Source: Rhizobium grahamii (GTDB lineage Bacteria > Pseudomonadota > Alphaproteobacteria > Rhizobiales > Rhizobiaceae). From it: 64,000 bases of DNA. Below are positions 9,365 to 18,764 of this stretch, in pieces (the stretch's first letter is position 1; every line of letters starts with the position of its first letter). A program made the position numbers and the translations under genes. Below the pieces are notes generated by a model. That model saw nothing but the letters and a program-made list of their open reading frames with translations, had not been told where the DNA came from and ran no database searches. The DNA lies in assembly GCF_009498215.1 (NCBI RefSeq), contig NZ_CP043499.1:1872001-1936000 (forward strand), read 5' to 3'.

Positions 9365-9528
9365 CTAGGTCCCCGCCCATATCTTTTGATTTCTTTAATA
9401 GGTGCGGGACGTTAGCCGAGCTCGATGTTCATTTCAATAGAGTGACACAGTCGGGTTGTCGCAGATTGTCATCGACATCTAGCGCAGCTAAGGATGGGCC
9501 CTCTCAGAGGGTGTGGACGGAGACAGTT

Positions 9529-10997
9529 GTGAGCGGGCCAATGCTGATCGGTATCGACGTGGGAACGACGGCGGTCAAAGCGGCGCGCTTTGACATGCAC
9601 GGCAATGTCGAACGCAGCTATGCCAGGCACTACCCGACGAGGCGTGAGGCGCCAAGCATCGTTGAACAGGATCCCGGTGACTGGATGGTGCACGTTCAGG
9701 CGGCGCTGCGGGAACTGAGCGACGGACTTACGCCCGGACAGGTGCAGGCGGTCGGCCTATGTTCCCATGTCAACAGCCACGTGTTCGTGGCTGCCGACGG
9801 CGAGGTCCTCATGCCTGCGATCATCTGGCAGGATGGTCGCTGTGCCGAGGTGGCAGCCGAACTCGACGCACAGGTGACCGAGCAGGACAAGATCAGGTGG
9901 TGGGGAGCGCCGTTGCCTGTTGACGCCAGCCATGTTCTTTCGCGGATGGAATGGGTGAAACGCCACCGTCCCGACGTCTGGCAAAAAACTCGCTGGGTGA
10001 TGTCGCCGAAGGATTATTGCATCCTGCAACTGACCGGAGAAGCCGTTGCCGACCCGATGACGTCCTTCGGCGTCGTTGATCAGGACCTGCGATACATCGA
10101 TAGCCTGATTAGCCTCGTCGACGGAGCAGCCGAACGTCTCGCGCCGATCCATCCGTTCACGTCGGTCGCCGGACGTATCAAACCGGGAATGCCTGCATCG
10201 GGTACCCCGCTGGCCGTCGCGACCATGGATGCGTGGTCCGGACTGTTTGGATGCGGCGCGATCCGGGAGGGAGACGGTTTCTATCTCAGCGGGACGAGCG
10301 AGGTCCTCGGCATCATTTCAGAAGAAAGGAACCCCGAACCGGGCGTTATTGCCTTTCCGCCTTGCGAAGCCATAACGCTCCATGCCGCGCCGACCCAGGC
10401 GGGCGGCGCATCGATGGCCTGGCTCTCGACCTTGCTCGGACGATCGCCAACCGAACTCTCGGCGCTCGCGGCGCAGGTGAACCGGCAGCAGCTGACGCCA
10501 GTGTTTCTTCCACACCTGCAGGGCGAGCGAGCGCCCGTATGGAATATTCACGCACGCGCGTCCTTCTCCGGCATAGATGCGGCCATGGGACCGGCCGAGT
10601 TCACCGTTTCGATGATGGAGGGGTAGCGTTTTCGGTGCGAATGGCGTTGGATAGCCTGCAGCGGTCGGCTGGTATCGCGCCTCAGGTTCTGAGTGCTGCG
10701 GGCGGTGGCATGGGATCAGATATCTGGTGCCAGATCCGGGCCGATGTTCTCGGGAAACCCCTGCATCGGCGGAGGAATCTCGATGCCGGTGTCCTTGGAG
10801 CCGCTGTCCTGGCCGGCGCAGGTGCTGCGGTGTTTCCTTCGGTGGCCGACGCCGCCGCACAACTTGTTGTGACCGAACGCGTGTTCGAGCCAAACCCGTC
10901 GCTCTGCGAACGTTATGCCTATGGCTACGAAAAGTATCGGGAACTCTATCGTCAGCTTGAGGCGTTCAACCGCGATCTGGTTTTGCGCTCGCAGTAA
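9529..10997 (+). pseudogene. FGGY-family sugar kinase with one-base frameshift
   Basis: The gene encodes a xylulokinase-like FGGY carbohydrate kinase, about 490 residues if repaired. The GTG at 9529 follows a GGAGA site; the N terminus has GIDVGTTAVKAARFD (phosphate loop) and the C-terminal half has SAAGGGMGSDIWCQIRADVLG (adenosine region). The frame stops at a TAG at 10624-10626, right after a run of four G at 10620-10623. The continuation VAFSVRMALDSLQ lies in another frame. Adding one G restores the expected family sequence EGVAFSVR. This is either a real inactivating mutation or a homopolymer sequencing error. It is divergent from the RbsABC transporter and would phosphorylate the imported sugar or its keto derivative. 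Confidence 0.82.
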
Positions 10998-11017
10998 CAA
11001 ACGCCGATCAGCAACGG

Positions 11018-11500
11018 TCAGTTCGCCGGTGCGGAAGATGCGCGACGGTTCAAGAGCGCGGCACGGATCAGTTCCGCCTTGCTTGGCGCAGCAATGACCA
11101 CAGGTGCTTCTGTTGGCTCCGGAGCTTCCTTGCCCTCCCGTTTCAGGAGCGTCAGGAAACTCTCCTGCGCGGCGAGGCGATCCTGGTCCGAAATCTCACC
11201 GACAGGCCGTCCATCAAGATCGTGGCGCATAGCATCGGGCTGGGCGCTGGCAAGATAATAGCGTTTGGAATGCAGGTAGCTGCCCATCGCCTTCCGCAAG
11301 ACTGTCGTGCCGATGCCCGGCTTCAGCAATGGCCGTATCTCGTGCCAGATGCCGACAGCAAGCGGACGAACCGGATCTCCCGGTTCCTTGGGCAGGATTT
11401 CAAGCGGACTGACGAGCAATGCATTGATCGCACCTGCACGTCGGACATCGATGTCGCTGGCCGGGATCGGCCCACGGCTGTTTGTCCAGAGTTTTGCCAT
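11018..11500 (-). CDS. ProQ/FinO-domain RNA-binding protein
   Basis: A 160-residue protein matching the ProQ/FinO RNA chaperone fold. RRAGAINALL and KPGIGTTVLRKAMGSYLHSKRYYLASAQ are followed by RHDLDGRPVGEISDQDRLAAQESF, the conserved RxDLxGxxxGxVxxxxxxxA block of the family. The C-terminal ~40 residues, rich in Ala, Pro and Glu, look like a flexible tail. FinO/ProQ proteins bind structured small RNAs and mRNA 3' ends; many are plasmid-borne and control conjugation or copy number. No antisense RNA target can be identified here. It is transcribed divergently from the exonuclease gene. Confidence 0.8.
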   Translation of the reverse strand: MAKLWTNSRGPIPASDIDVRRAGAINALLVSPLEILPKEPGDPVRPLAVGIWHEIRPLLKPGIGTTVLRKAMGSYLHSKRYYLASAQPDAMRHDLDGRPVGEISDQDRLAAQESFLTLLKREGKEAPEPTEAPVVIAAPSKAELIRAALLNRRASSAPAN

Positions 11501-11696
11501 TACAATCTCCTTGGGAGGGATCTCTTTATCGTCGTTCTATGAAGCGATTTTGACGACATCGTGTGCTGTTCCAATGGCTGCGAGAGCAGAGCGCTATAAG
11601 GCGAAGATCAAAACATGGGGATGACAGGCAGGCGTTGCCACAATCAATCTACCGATCATGTATGCTGTGGTCATCGCAGACCAGCAAGAGACTCGC

Positions 11697-12680
11697 ATGG
11701 CAGGCATGAGTTCGGCGCCGCAGCTCGATATGTTCGAAGCCGCGAATGAGGTATCCCTGAAGGTCAATCGGGCCGCTCGAGGTCGCCATGAGCGAGCCGG
11801 AAGCTTGAGCGAGGACGAGATGGTTCGTCACCTCGAGAAGACTGGTCAGTTTCGCATCCTCAGAAAGCTCGTCCCGCGTACCGTCGCGCCGGTCAGAAGA
11901 CCGGAGTTTCCACGGGTTGGCGTTATCGTCGATACGGAGACGACCGGCCTCAACCATCGACAGGATCAGGTCATCGAGATCGGTGCCGTCAGCTTCACCT
12001 ATGACGATGCCGGCCAAATCGGTGATGTCATCGGCCTTTACGGTGGGCTGCAGCAGCCGGACGGTTCTATTCCTCCTGAGATAACCCGCCTGACCGGGAT
12101 TACCGATTCGATGGTCGAGGGGCAGGCGATCGATCTCGACCTTCTAGATCAGCTCATTGCTCCAGCCGATCTCGTCATCGCGCACAACGCGCGCTTTGAT
12201 CGCCCATTCTGTGAAGCGCTTTCCCCCGTCTTCAAAGACAAGCCCTGGGCATGCTCGGTATCGGAGATCGATTGGGGCGCACGAAGCTTCGAAGGCACGA
12301 AGCTTGGCTATCTGATCGGGCAGGCAGGCTACTTCCATGATGGGCATCGTGCCGTCGATGACTGTTTTGCCTTGCTCGCCGTTCTCGATACACGGGATGG
12401 CGAAGAGGAGCTTCCCTTTGCCGAGCTTTACCAGACCAGTCAGCGATCACGGGCACGGGTTTTTGCCGAACACAGCCCCTTCGAGATGAAGGATAACCTC
12501 AAGGCGAGAGGTTACCGCTGGTCGGACGGCAGTGATGGCCGCCCGAAGTCATGGTGGATCGAGGTAGACGAGGAAAACCTCGCCGACGAGCTCGATTATC
12601 TGAGGTCGGAGATCTACCGATGGCGCGAGGCAGATCCGCCGGTAAAGCGCCTCACCGCCTTCGACCGCTTTCGGGCATAA
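11697..12680 (+). CDS. DEDDh-type 3'-5' exonuclease (DnaQ-like)
   Basis: About 327 residues from the ATG at 11697, preceded by AGCAAGAG; an in-frame ATG at 11658 is possible. The exonuclease domain spans ~residues 65-240: VIVDTETTGL (ExoI, Asp-x-Glu), VIAHNARFDRPFCE (ExoII), and GHRAVDDCFALL (ExoIII, with His and Asp). The C-terminal ~80 residues carry LKARGYRWSDGSDGRPKSWW, a small Trp-rich motif found after some exonuclease domains. This resembles stand-alone epsilon-like proofreading or repair nucleases rather than the chromosomal dnaQ. Its role beside the FinO/ProQ gene is unknown. Confidence 0.82.
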   Translation: MAGMSSAPQLDMFEAANEVSLKVNRAARGRHERAGSLSEDEMVRHLEKTGQFRILRKLVPRTVAPVRRPEFPRVGVIVDTETTGLNHRQDQVIEIGAVSFTYDDAGQIGDVIGLYGGLQQPDGSIPPEITRLTGITDSMVEGQAIDLDLLDQLIAPADLVIAHNARFDRPFCEALSPVFKDKPWACSVSEIDWGARSFEGTKLGYLIGQAGYFHDGHRAVDDCFALLAVLDTRDGEEELPFAELYQTSQRSRARVFAEHSPFEMKDNLKARGYRWSDGSDGRPKSWWIEVDEENLADELDYLRSEIYRWREADPPVKRLTAFDRFRA

Positions 12681-12689
12681 AACCGTCCG

Positions 12690-13346
12690 TCAGTTGCCGT
12701 TGGCGGACCGGATGAGCGTGATTTCTCGGGCTTCAGCGATCGCGCGGATATCCAGATAGTTCTCCACCTGAGGCTTGCTGGCCGTCAGGGGAATATGTCT
12801 CGTTTCAGTTATGGCAAGAACGGCGCATCCCGCAGCCTCTCCGGCCGAGATGCCGACATCAGCGTCCTCGAATACCAGGCAACGCGCCGGGTTTACTGAC
12901 AGCAACTTCGTTGCTGCGAGATAGCAGTCCGGTGCGGGCTTCCCGACTGAAATGTCTTCCGCCGAAATCATCAGGTGCGGGCTCGGCAGGCCAGCCGCCG
13001 CAATCCGTCGAAGCGCCAGCGCTTTGGGAGCGGAGGTTACGACCGCCCAACGCTCAGCAGGAAGCTGCGAAAGAAACTCCCGCGCGCCCGGAATGGGAAT
13101 GACGCCATCCACGTCGTCGATCTCCATGGCCGTTATCGCCGCCCCTTCGGCATCCGGATCGACGCCCGGGAGATTGAGGTCCCGGACCGTGTCGTTTGCT
13201 CTGCGGCCATGATAGTTCGGCGTCGGGATGCCGAGCTTACGTGCCCAGTTGCCCCAGACGCGCTCCGATGGAGCGGCCGAATTCAGGATGGTGCCGTCCA
13301 TATCGAACAGAAACGCTTCGAACGACGTCGCAAAAAGCCCGTCCAT
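12690..13346 (-). CDS. HAD-superfamily sugar-phosphate phosphatase
   Basis: A 218-residue HAD hydrolase, counted from the ATG at 13346, which has a GCGAGGA site; a longer start at 13409 is less likely. FLFDMDGTILNS is motif I with the nucleophile Asp, VVTSAP motif II, GKPAPDCYLAA the motif III Lys, and CLVFEDADVGISAG motif IV. The helical cap follows motif I, as in the beta-phosphoglucomutase/2-deoxyglucose-6-phosphatase (YfbT-like) group. It probably dephosphorylates sugar or polyol phosphates. It lies just before the ribitol regulator on the same strand, and may belong to polyol metabolism. Confidence 0.82.
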   Translation of the reverse strand: MDGLFATSFEAFLFDMDGTILNSAAPSERVWGNWARKLGIPTPNYHGRRANDTVRDLNLPGVDPDAEGAAITAMEIDDVDGVIPIPGAREFLSQLPAERWAVVTSAPKALALRRIAAAGLPSPHLMISAEDISVGKPAPDCYLAATKLLSVNPARCLVFEDADVGISAGEAAGCAVLAITETRHIPLTASKPQVENYLDIRAIAEAREITLIRSANGN

Positions 13347-13463
13347 TTGTCCTCGCATGATTTGGTTTGCGCTTCGTTTGGCATTGTCCTGCGGCTTATG
13401 CAACCGCACTGCCTGAAGCGATGGAAGCGTCTGCCGCCCCCGGGGAAATTAAGTTGATCACGG

Positions 13464-14480
13464 TCACGCACTCACGAACAGAGGCGCAATCTGGATGACC
13501 TTGTTTGCCGAGCGACCGGTGTCGATGATCTCGAAGACTGCATCGAGCATGCCTTGCACATCCTGCCGCACCATCTCGATGTCGCCGCCGAGCAGCGCCG
13601 CGAAAGGATCCCAGTCGAAGCAGCCGATGACGGGCGTGCGATTGTCGTAGTGATGGGACGTCTTGATCCAGCGCATGACGCCTTCCAGCGAGATGGTGGA
13701 ATTGACGAACATTCCGCGTGGCAGCTCTCCCTCCGAGGCGGCGAGGGCGGCGAGTGAACTCTCGGCTTTTTCAGGGGCATAGCCGCAGGCGAGGATGTGG
13801 CGCTCGTCGACCGCGATTCCGAGATCTTCGTGAGCTGCGCGAAATCCGCGTACACGCTCCAGCGTGTTGTGATCGCTCCCGCGACCACCGACGAAAAGCA
13901 GTGGCGAGGTTGAACCAAACTTGCGCTGGTAGCTCAACAGCACGCGCCGCGTCAGTTCGCGGGCGCCACCAAAATTATCGGATATGACGGAAACGGCCTT
14001 GGCGCCCGGCAGGTCGAGATTGAGGCTGTGTGCGCCCGCAGCGTTGCAGATGTCGGTGATGCGATCGGGATCGGTGGCGCCGGTCGAGATCAGCCATTCC
14101 ACCTGATAGGAGAGCATGGTTCTCGCTGCCTCGACTTCCAGTTCCGGATCGCGGCGTGTGCAGGTAATGATTGGAAATAGGCCGCGCGAACGTGCCATGT
14201 TCTCGAACGTCTCGACGATCGAGCCAAAATAGCGGTTGTCGTACTTCGGCACGATCATCCCGATGATCTTCGATCTGTCGCGCCGCAGCAGGCTGGCCTG
14301 CATGTTCAGCGCATAGCCCTGTTCTTCCGCAATTTTCGTGATCTTGTCGGCCAACTGGACGCTGATACGGCGCTTCTTCCAGTTGCCGTTCAGAACTGCG
14401 CTGACGGCGCTGGCGGATGTGCCGGCCAACTCCGCCAGATCGTAGATCGTCGTCTTTTTGGTCTGCCTGTCCTGATTCAC
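13464..14480 (-). CDS. LacI-family regulator of ribitol operon (RbtR-like)
   Basis: About 338 residues from the GTG at 14480, placed by an AAGGAG site; the longer in-frame start at 14513 has no such support. TTIYDLAELAGTSASAVSAVLNG near residue 10 is the LacI helix-turn-helix and ADKITKIAEEQGYALN contains the hinge region; residues ~60-335 are the sugar-binding domain. It is divergent from the ribitol uptake and oxidation operon and beside a 36-bp palindrome. A LacI-type repressor also controls ribitol genes in Klebsiella, so the assignment is well supported by context. Confidence 0.85.
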   Translation of the reverse strand: MNQDRQTKKTTIYDLAELAGTSASAVSAVLNGNWKKRRISVQLADKITKIAEEQGYALNMQASLLRRDRSKIIGMIVPKYDNRYFGSIVETFENMARSRGLFPIITCTRRDPELEVEAARTMLSYQVEWLISTGATDPDRITDICNAAGAHSLNLDLPGAKAVSVISDNFGGARELTRRVLLSYQRKFGSTSPLLFVGGRGSDHNTLERVRGFRAAHEDLGIAVDERHILACGYAPEKAESSLAALAASEGELPRGMFVNSTISLEGVMRWIKTSHHYDNRTPVIGCFDWDPFAALLGGDIEMVRQDVQGMLDAVFEIIDTGRSANKVIQIAPLFVSA

Positions 14481-14535
14481 GAATTTCTCCTTATTGCGCC
14501 AGCTTGACATCAATCGAGAGAAGTGACAATTGTTG

Positions 14536-14571
14536 CTTCATCGATTGAGCAATGTTGCGCAATCGATGAAG
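14536..14571. promoter_or_regulatory. 36-bp palindromic operator, ribitol operon
   Basis: Arms CTTCATCGATTG (14536-14547) and CAATCGATGAAG (14560-14571) are perfect 12-base inverted repeats. The 12-base centre contains GCAA and TTGC, so the whole 36 bases are palindromic except for one A/G pair and the central dinucleotide. A TTGCGCAA core, typical of LacI-family operators, lies within it at 14555-14562. It is in the divergent region between the LacI regulator and the ribitol-binding protein gene. Confidence 0.75.
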
Positions 14572-14752
14572 TTGGTTGACCGTGGAGGGTCGACCGGGGA
14601 GGCATCCAGGTGCAGGCCGCGAATCGACCATGCTGCTTACTAGGCATCGGAAGAGGTCTGTGTGCGTATCGTCTACGAAAGACGAGCGCGGACTTGGGCA
14701 TAAACCGGAGAGCATCTCTCAGCACGGGTTTGCGCTCACTAAGGAGGAGACA

Positions 14753-15799
14753 ATGAAAATTCATTCCATGCTTTTGCTCTCGGCTGCCGCAGCGGCCGTG
14801 TTTGCCGGATCGGCCCTTGCCGACGACGCAGCAACGGTCGCGTTCCTGATGCCTGACCAGGCCTCGACGCGCTACGAACAGCACGATTATCCGGGCTTCA
14901 AGGCCGAGATGGCGAAGCTGTGCGCCGGCTGCACCGTGATCTATCAGAACGCCAATGCCGATGCCGCCCTTCAGCAGCAGCAGTTCAACTCGGTCATCGC
15001 GCAGGGCGCCAAGGTAATCGTGCTCGATCCGGTCGACTCTGCTGCCGCCGCTGGTCTGGTAGAGATTGCCCATTCGCAGGACGTGAAGGTCATCGCCTAT
15101 GACCGCCCAATCCCTGACAAGGCGGCTGATTACTACGTCTCCTTCGACAACGAGGGTATCGGCTATGCCATTGCCAAGTCGCTCGTCGACCACCTGAAGG
15201 CGAACGGCGTTGCCGAAGGTGCCGGCGTTCTCGAGGTCAATGGTTCGCCGACCGATGCCGCCGCTGGGCTGATCCGCGACGGAATCCATCGTGGGCTGAA
15301 GGATTCGGGCTACAAGACGCTTGCCGAATTCGACACGCCGGAATGGGCGCCGCCGAAAGCACAGGAATGGGCTGCCGGCCAGATCACGCGATTTGGCGCC
15401 GATATCAAGGGCGTCGTTGCGGCAAACGATGGCACGGGCGGTGGCGTGATCGCTGCGTTCAAGGCCGCTGGCGTGAAGCCGGTACCCCCGGTAACCGGCA
15501 ACGATGCGACGATTGCAGCACTTCAGCTGGTGATCTCCGGCGACCAGTACAACACGATTTCGAAGCCTTCTGAAATCGTTGCTGCGGCGGCCGCCAAGGT
15601 TGCCGTGCAGCTGGCCAAGGGCGAAACGCCCGCGCCGAAGACCACGCTCTACAACACGCCCTCGGAGCTGTTTGTCCCTGCTGTCGTGACGGCTGAGAAC
15701 ATCAAGGCTGAAATCTTCGACAAGAAGATCCAGACGCCTGAGGAAATCTGCACCGGCGAATACGCGGACGGTTGCAAGAAACTCGGCATTACCAAGTAA
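14753..15799 (+). CDS. Periplasmic ribitol (polyol)-binding protein
   Basis: About 348 residues from the ATG at 14753, which follows AAGGAGGAG. Residues 1-23 form a signal peptide ending SALAD. The mature protein is XylF/RbsB-like: VAFLMPDQASTRYEQHDYPGFKAEM, NANADAALQQQQFNSVIAQGAKVIVLDPVD and a late VVAANDGTGGGVIAAF. Paired cysteines occur near residue 63 and near the C terminus (EICTGEYADGC). It delivers substrate to the transporter encoded next. The ribitol assignment rests on the downstream ribitol dehydrogenase, not on the binding-site residues. Confidence 0.85.
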   Translation: MKIHSMLLLSAAAAAVFAGSALADDAATVAFLMPDQASTRYEQHDYPGFKAEMAKLCAGCTVIYQNANADAALQQQQFNSVIAQGAKVIVLDPVDSAAAAGLVEIAHSQDVKVIAYDRPIPDKAADYYVSFDNEGIGYAIAKSLVDHLKANGVAEGAGVLEVNGSPTDAAAGLIRDGIHRGLKDSGYKTLAEFDTPEWAPPKAQEWAAGQITRFGADIKGVVAANDGTGGGVIAAFKAAGVKPVPPVTGNDATIAALQLVISGDQYNTISKPSEIVAAAAAKVAVQLAKGETPAPKTTLYNTPSELFVPAVVTAENIKAEIFDKKIQTPEEICTGEYADGCKKLGITK

Positions 15800-15810
15800 T
15801 ACCTCCCGAC

Positions 15811-15840
15811 GTACTGGGCCGGAAATCTCCGGCCCAGTAC
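15811..15840. terminator. Intercistronic hairpin after binding-protein gene
   Basis: GTACTGGGCCGG (15811-15822) and CCGGCCCAGTAC (15829-15840) form a perfect 12-bp stem with a 6-base loop between the binding-protein and ATPase genes. There is no long U-tract. Such hairpins usually reduce read-through or stabilise the upstream mRNA, so the binding protein is made in excess over the membrane components. Confidence 0.7.
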
Positions 15841-15869
15841 ACCATCCCTGCTCAGAAGAGTGCAAAGCC

Positions 15870-16691
15870 ATGGTAAGAGAACAAAGTTCACTTCCGGAGA
15901 AGGGTAGCCCGATCCTCCGGTTGCGGCATGTTTCGAAGAATTTCGGCGCCGTCTCCGCGCTCACCGATATCGAGCTCGACGTTCACGCTGGTGAAGTCGT
16001 TGCTCTCGTGGGCGACAACGGAGCTGGGAAATCCACGCTCGTGAAGGTTCTCGCTGGTGTCCATCAGCCAAGCTCCGGATCAATCGAATTCTGCGGGCGA
16101 GAAGTTTCGCTCGACAACCCGAGCCGCGCGCTTGAGCTCGGCATTGCGACGGTGTTTCAGGATCTGGCGCTTTGCGAGAACCTTGACGTTGTCGCCAATC
16201 TATTTCTCGGTCATGAGATGTCGCCATGGAACCTCGACGAGGTCGCCATGGAGGTGCGGGCATGGACCCTGCTGAGAGAGCTCGCAGCGCGTATTCCCTC
16301 CGTGCGCGAGCCCATCGCCTCGCTTTCGGGTGGCCAGCGCCAGACGGTCGCGATTGCCCGCTCGCTGCTTCTTGATCCCAAGATCATCATGCTCGACGAG
16401 CCGACCGCGGCCCTCGGCGTGGCCCAGACGGCAGAGGTCCTCAACCTCATCGAGCGCGTACGCGAACGCGGTCTCGGCGTCATCATCATCAGTCACAACA
16501 TGGAGGACGTGCGCGCCGTTGCCGACCGTATCGTCGTCCTGCGACTGGGACGCAATAACGGCGTGTTCAGCCCCGACGCGTCGAACCAGGAACTTGTGGC
16601 GTCCATCACCGGCGCGACGGAGAATTCGGTTTCCCGCCGTCTTGACCGCAAGTCGAACCAGAACAACGAGATAGGCGGGAGCCCCGCATGA
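15870..16691 (+). CDS. Single-domain sugar ABC transporter ATPase
   Basis: A 273-residue ATPase with one nucleotide-binding domain, as in FrcA-type CUT2 transporters rather than the double-domain RbsA form. GDNGAGKST near residue 50 is Walker A, LSGGQRQTVAIARSL the signature, IIMLDEPTAALG Walker B, and IIISHNME the switch His. The last ~25 residues are polar. The stop overlaps the following permease start by 4 bases. It would energise ribitol import. Confidence 0.88.
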   Translation: MVREQSSLPEKGSPILRLRHVSKNFGAVSALTDIELDVHAGEVVALVGDNGAGKSTLVKVLAGVHQPSSGSIEFCGREVSLDNPSRALELGIATVFQDLALCENLDVVANLFLGHEMSPWNLDEVAMEVRAWTLLRELAARIPSVREPIASLSGGQRQTVAIARSLLLDPKIIMLDEPTAALGVAQTAEVLNLIERVRERGLGVIIISHNMEDVRAVADRIVVLRLGRNNGVFSPDASNQELVASITGATENSVSRRLDRKSNQNNEIGGSPA

Positions 16692-17959
16692 GCCAGAAGA
16701 TGTCAAAGGATTTGGTAGGCCAAGCCAAGGCTGGCCAGGCGCTCGACCGAAGCGATGAACGCGTCAAGCACAATGACAGCATAGGCGGCGTGGTCAGCGC
16801 CTTCGTGGATCGCGTCCGTGCCGGCGATCTCGGCATGCTGCCGGTTGCGGTCGGGCTGGTCGTGATTTCGACCGTCTTCAGCATTCTGAACCCGGTCTTT
16901 CTCGCTCCGAACAATCTCGTCAACCTGCTGTTCGACTGCGCGACGGTCGGTATCATATCGCTGGGGATCGTGTGCGTTCTGCTTTTGGGCGAGATCGATC
17001 TTTCGGTGGGCTCGATGAGCGGCTTGGCATCGGCCATGATCGGGGTGCTCTGGGTGAACTCCGGTTTGCCGATTGCGGTCGCGATCATCGCCGCCCTGGC
17101 AACCGGTGCGGTCGTTGGCGCGCTCTACGCGGCCCTTTACAATCGTCTCGGCATGCCGAGCTTCGTTGCAACGCTGGCCGGTCTCCTGGCTTTGCTCGGC
17201 CTGCAGCTTTACATCCTCGGTCCGACCGGCAGTATCAATCTGCCCTACGCGTCGCCGCTTGTGCGTTTCGGCCAGATCATGGTCATGCCTGATTGGATGT
17301 CCTACGTGTTCGCGCTGCTGCCTGGCCTGCTGATGGTCACCGTCGGTGCCGTCGTTGCGCGCCGGCGCAAGGCAGTCAACCTGTCCTCGCAGCCGCTCGG
17401 CCTTCTCACTGCGAAAGCAGCAGCCCTCACCCTCGCGCTTGAATTTGCCGCCTACTACCTCAATCTCGGCCGCGGCGTGCCATGGATGTTTGGCCTCTTT
17501 GTCGCGCTGGCCGTTGTTCTTAACTACGCACTGACCAGGACGAAGTGGGGTCGCTCCATGTTCGCGGTCGGCGGAAACCGGGAAGCGGCTCGCCGTTCCG
17601 GCATCAATGTCCGCCGGATCTACATGAGCGCTTTCGTCCTCTGCTCCACGCTGGCGACGCTCGGCGGCATTCTTTCGGCCTCGCGGCTAGCCTCGTCCAG
17701 CCAGCAGGCTGGCACTGGTGACGTAAACCTCAACGCCATCGCCGCAGCCGTCATCGGCGGAACCAGCCTCTTCGGCGGCCGGGGAAGTGCCTATTCCGCT
17801 CTGCTCGGCATCATCGTTATCCAGGCTATTTCCAACGGCCTGACGCTCTTAAATCTCAGCTCGTCCCTGCGCTACATGATCACCGGTGCTGTTCTTGCGA
17901 TCGCCGTTATCGTCGACTCGTTGGCCCGCCGCTCTCGCGTCAGCCACGGCCGCGCCTGA
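16688..17959 (+). CDS. XylH/FrcC-type sugar ABC transporter permease
   Basis: A 423-residue inner-membrane protein with about ten or more hydrophobic helices after a ~50-residue polar N terminus. [23 protein letters not shown] is the conserved CUT2 permease motif, [17 protein letters not shown] the cytoplasmic loop contacting the ATPase, and [10 protein letters not shown] the late conserved loop. The length is in the XylH range rather than the shorter RbsC range. It is translationally coupled to the ATPase and followed after 22 bases by ribitol dehydrogenase. Confidence 0.88.
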   Translation: MSQKMSKDLVGQAKAGQALDRSDERVKHNDSIGGVVSAFVDRVRAGDLGMLPVAVGLVVISTVFSILNPVFLAPNNLVNLLFDCATVGIISLGIVCVLLLGEIDLSVGSMSGLASAMIGVLWVNSGLPIAVAIIAALATGAVVGALYAALYNRLGMPSFVATLAGLLALLGLQLYILGPTGSINLPYASPLVRFGQIMVMPDWMSYVFALLPGLLMVTVGAVVARRRKAVNLSSQPLGLLTAKAAALTLALEFAAYYLNLGRGVPWMFGLFVALAVVLNYALTRTKWGRSMFAVGGNREAARRSGINVRRIYMSAFVLCSTLATLGGILSASRLASSSQQAGTGDVNLNAIAAAVIGGTSLFGGRGSAYSALLGIIVIQAISNGLTLLNLSSSLRYMITGAVLAIAVIVDSLARRSRVSHGRA

Positions 17960-17981
17960 AAAACCAATTGGAGAATTACCC

Positions 17982-18710
17982 ATGGCAGACATCATGAAGG
18001 GCAAGGTTGCCGCCATAACCGGCGCGGCATCGGGTATCGGTCTGGAGTGCGCCCGCACTCTGATCGCCGAGGGTGCGACCGTTGTTCTGATCGATCGTGC
18101 AAGAGACAAGCTCGAGGCGCTTTGCAAGGATCTCGGCGAACGCGCCAAGCCGCTGGTCGTCGATTTGCTCAACGGTTCGGAGGTCTCCAGCATGTTGCCG
18201 TCGATACTGGAGCTGGCGGGTCGCCTCGACATCTTCCACGCGAATGCGGGTGCCTATATCGGCGGTGCCGTGGCGGAAGGTGATCCGGATGCCTGGGATC
18301 GGATGCTGAACCTCAACATCAACGCTGCGTTCCGCTCCGTTCATGCGGTTCTCCCGCATATGATCGCGCAGAAGACCGGCGATATCCTTTTCACGAGCTC
18401 GATCGCCGGTGTTGTGCCGGTTGTGTGGGAGCCGATCTATACGGCGTCGAAGTTCGCGGTGCAGGCATTCGTGCATTCCACCCGTCGTCAGGTCGCTCAG
18501 CACGGTGTACGCGTCGGCGCGGTTCTCCCTGGACCGGTCGTGACGGCGCTGCTCGACGATTGGCCGAAAGCCAAGATGGAAGAGGCACTTGCCAACGGTA
18601 GCCTGATGCAGCCAAAGGAAGTCGCGGAAGCGGTTCTGTTCATGTTGTCGCGCCCGCGCAACGTCACGATCCGCGATCTCGTGATCCTTCCAAACAGCGT
18701 CGATCTCTGA
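17982..18710 (+). CDS. rbtD: Ribitol 2-dehydrogenase (SDR family)
   Basis: A 242-residue short-chain dehydrogenase that oxidises ribitol to D-ribulose with NAD+. [21 protein letters not shown] is interrupted here only by a conservative difference from the Klebsiella ribitol dehydrogenase I recall. [36 protein letters not shown] and [20 protein letters not shown] also match it closely. The Rossmann glycine motif is TGAASGIG, the catalytic set Asn/Ser/Tyr/Lys is present (S in FTSSIAG, YxxxK in YTASK). The ATG at 17982 follows a GGAGAA site. It sits between the transporter and ribulokinase genes. Confidence 0.92.
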   Translation: MADIMKGKVAAITGAASGIGLECARTLIAEGATVVLIDRARDKLEALCKDLGERAKPLVVDLLNGSEVSSMLPSILELAGRLDIFHANAGAYIGGAVAEGDPDAWDRMLNLNINAAFRSVHAVLPHMIAQKTGDILFTSSIAGVVPVVWEPIYTASKFAVQAFVHSTRRQVAQHGVRVGAVLPGPVVTALLDDWPKAKMEEALANGSLMQPKEVAEAVLFMLSRPRNVTIRDLVILPNSVDL

Positions 18711-18764
18711 TCGGCGCTTAGGCTCACAGCACCTCTGAAGACCGGAATCTATAAGGCCACGATC

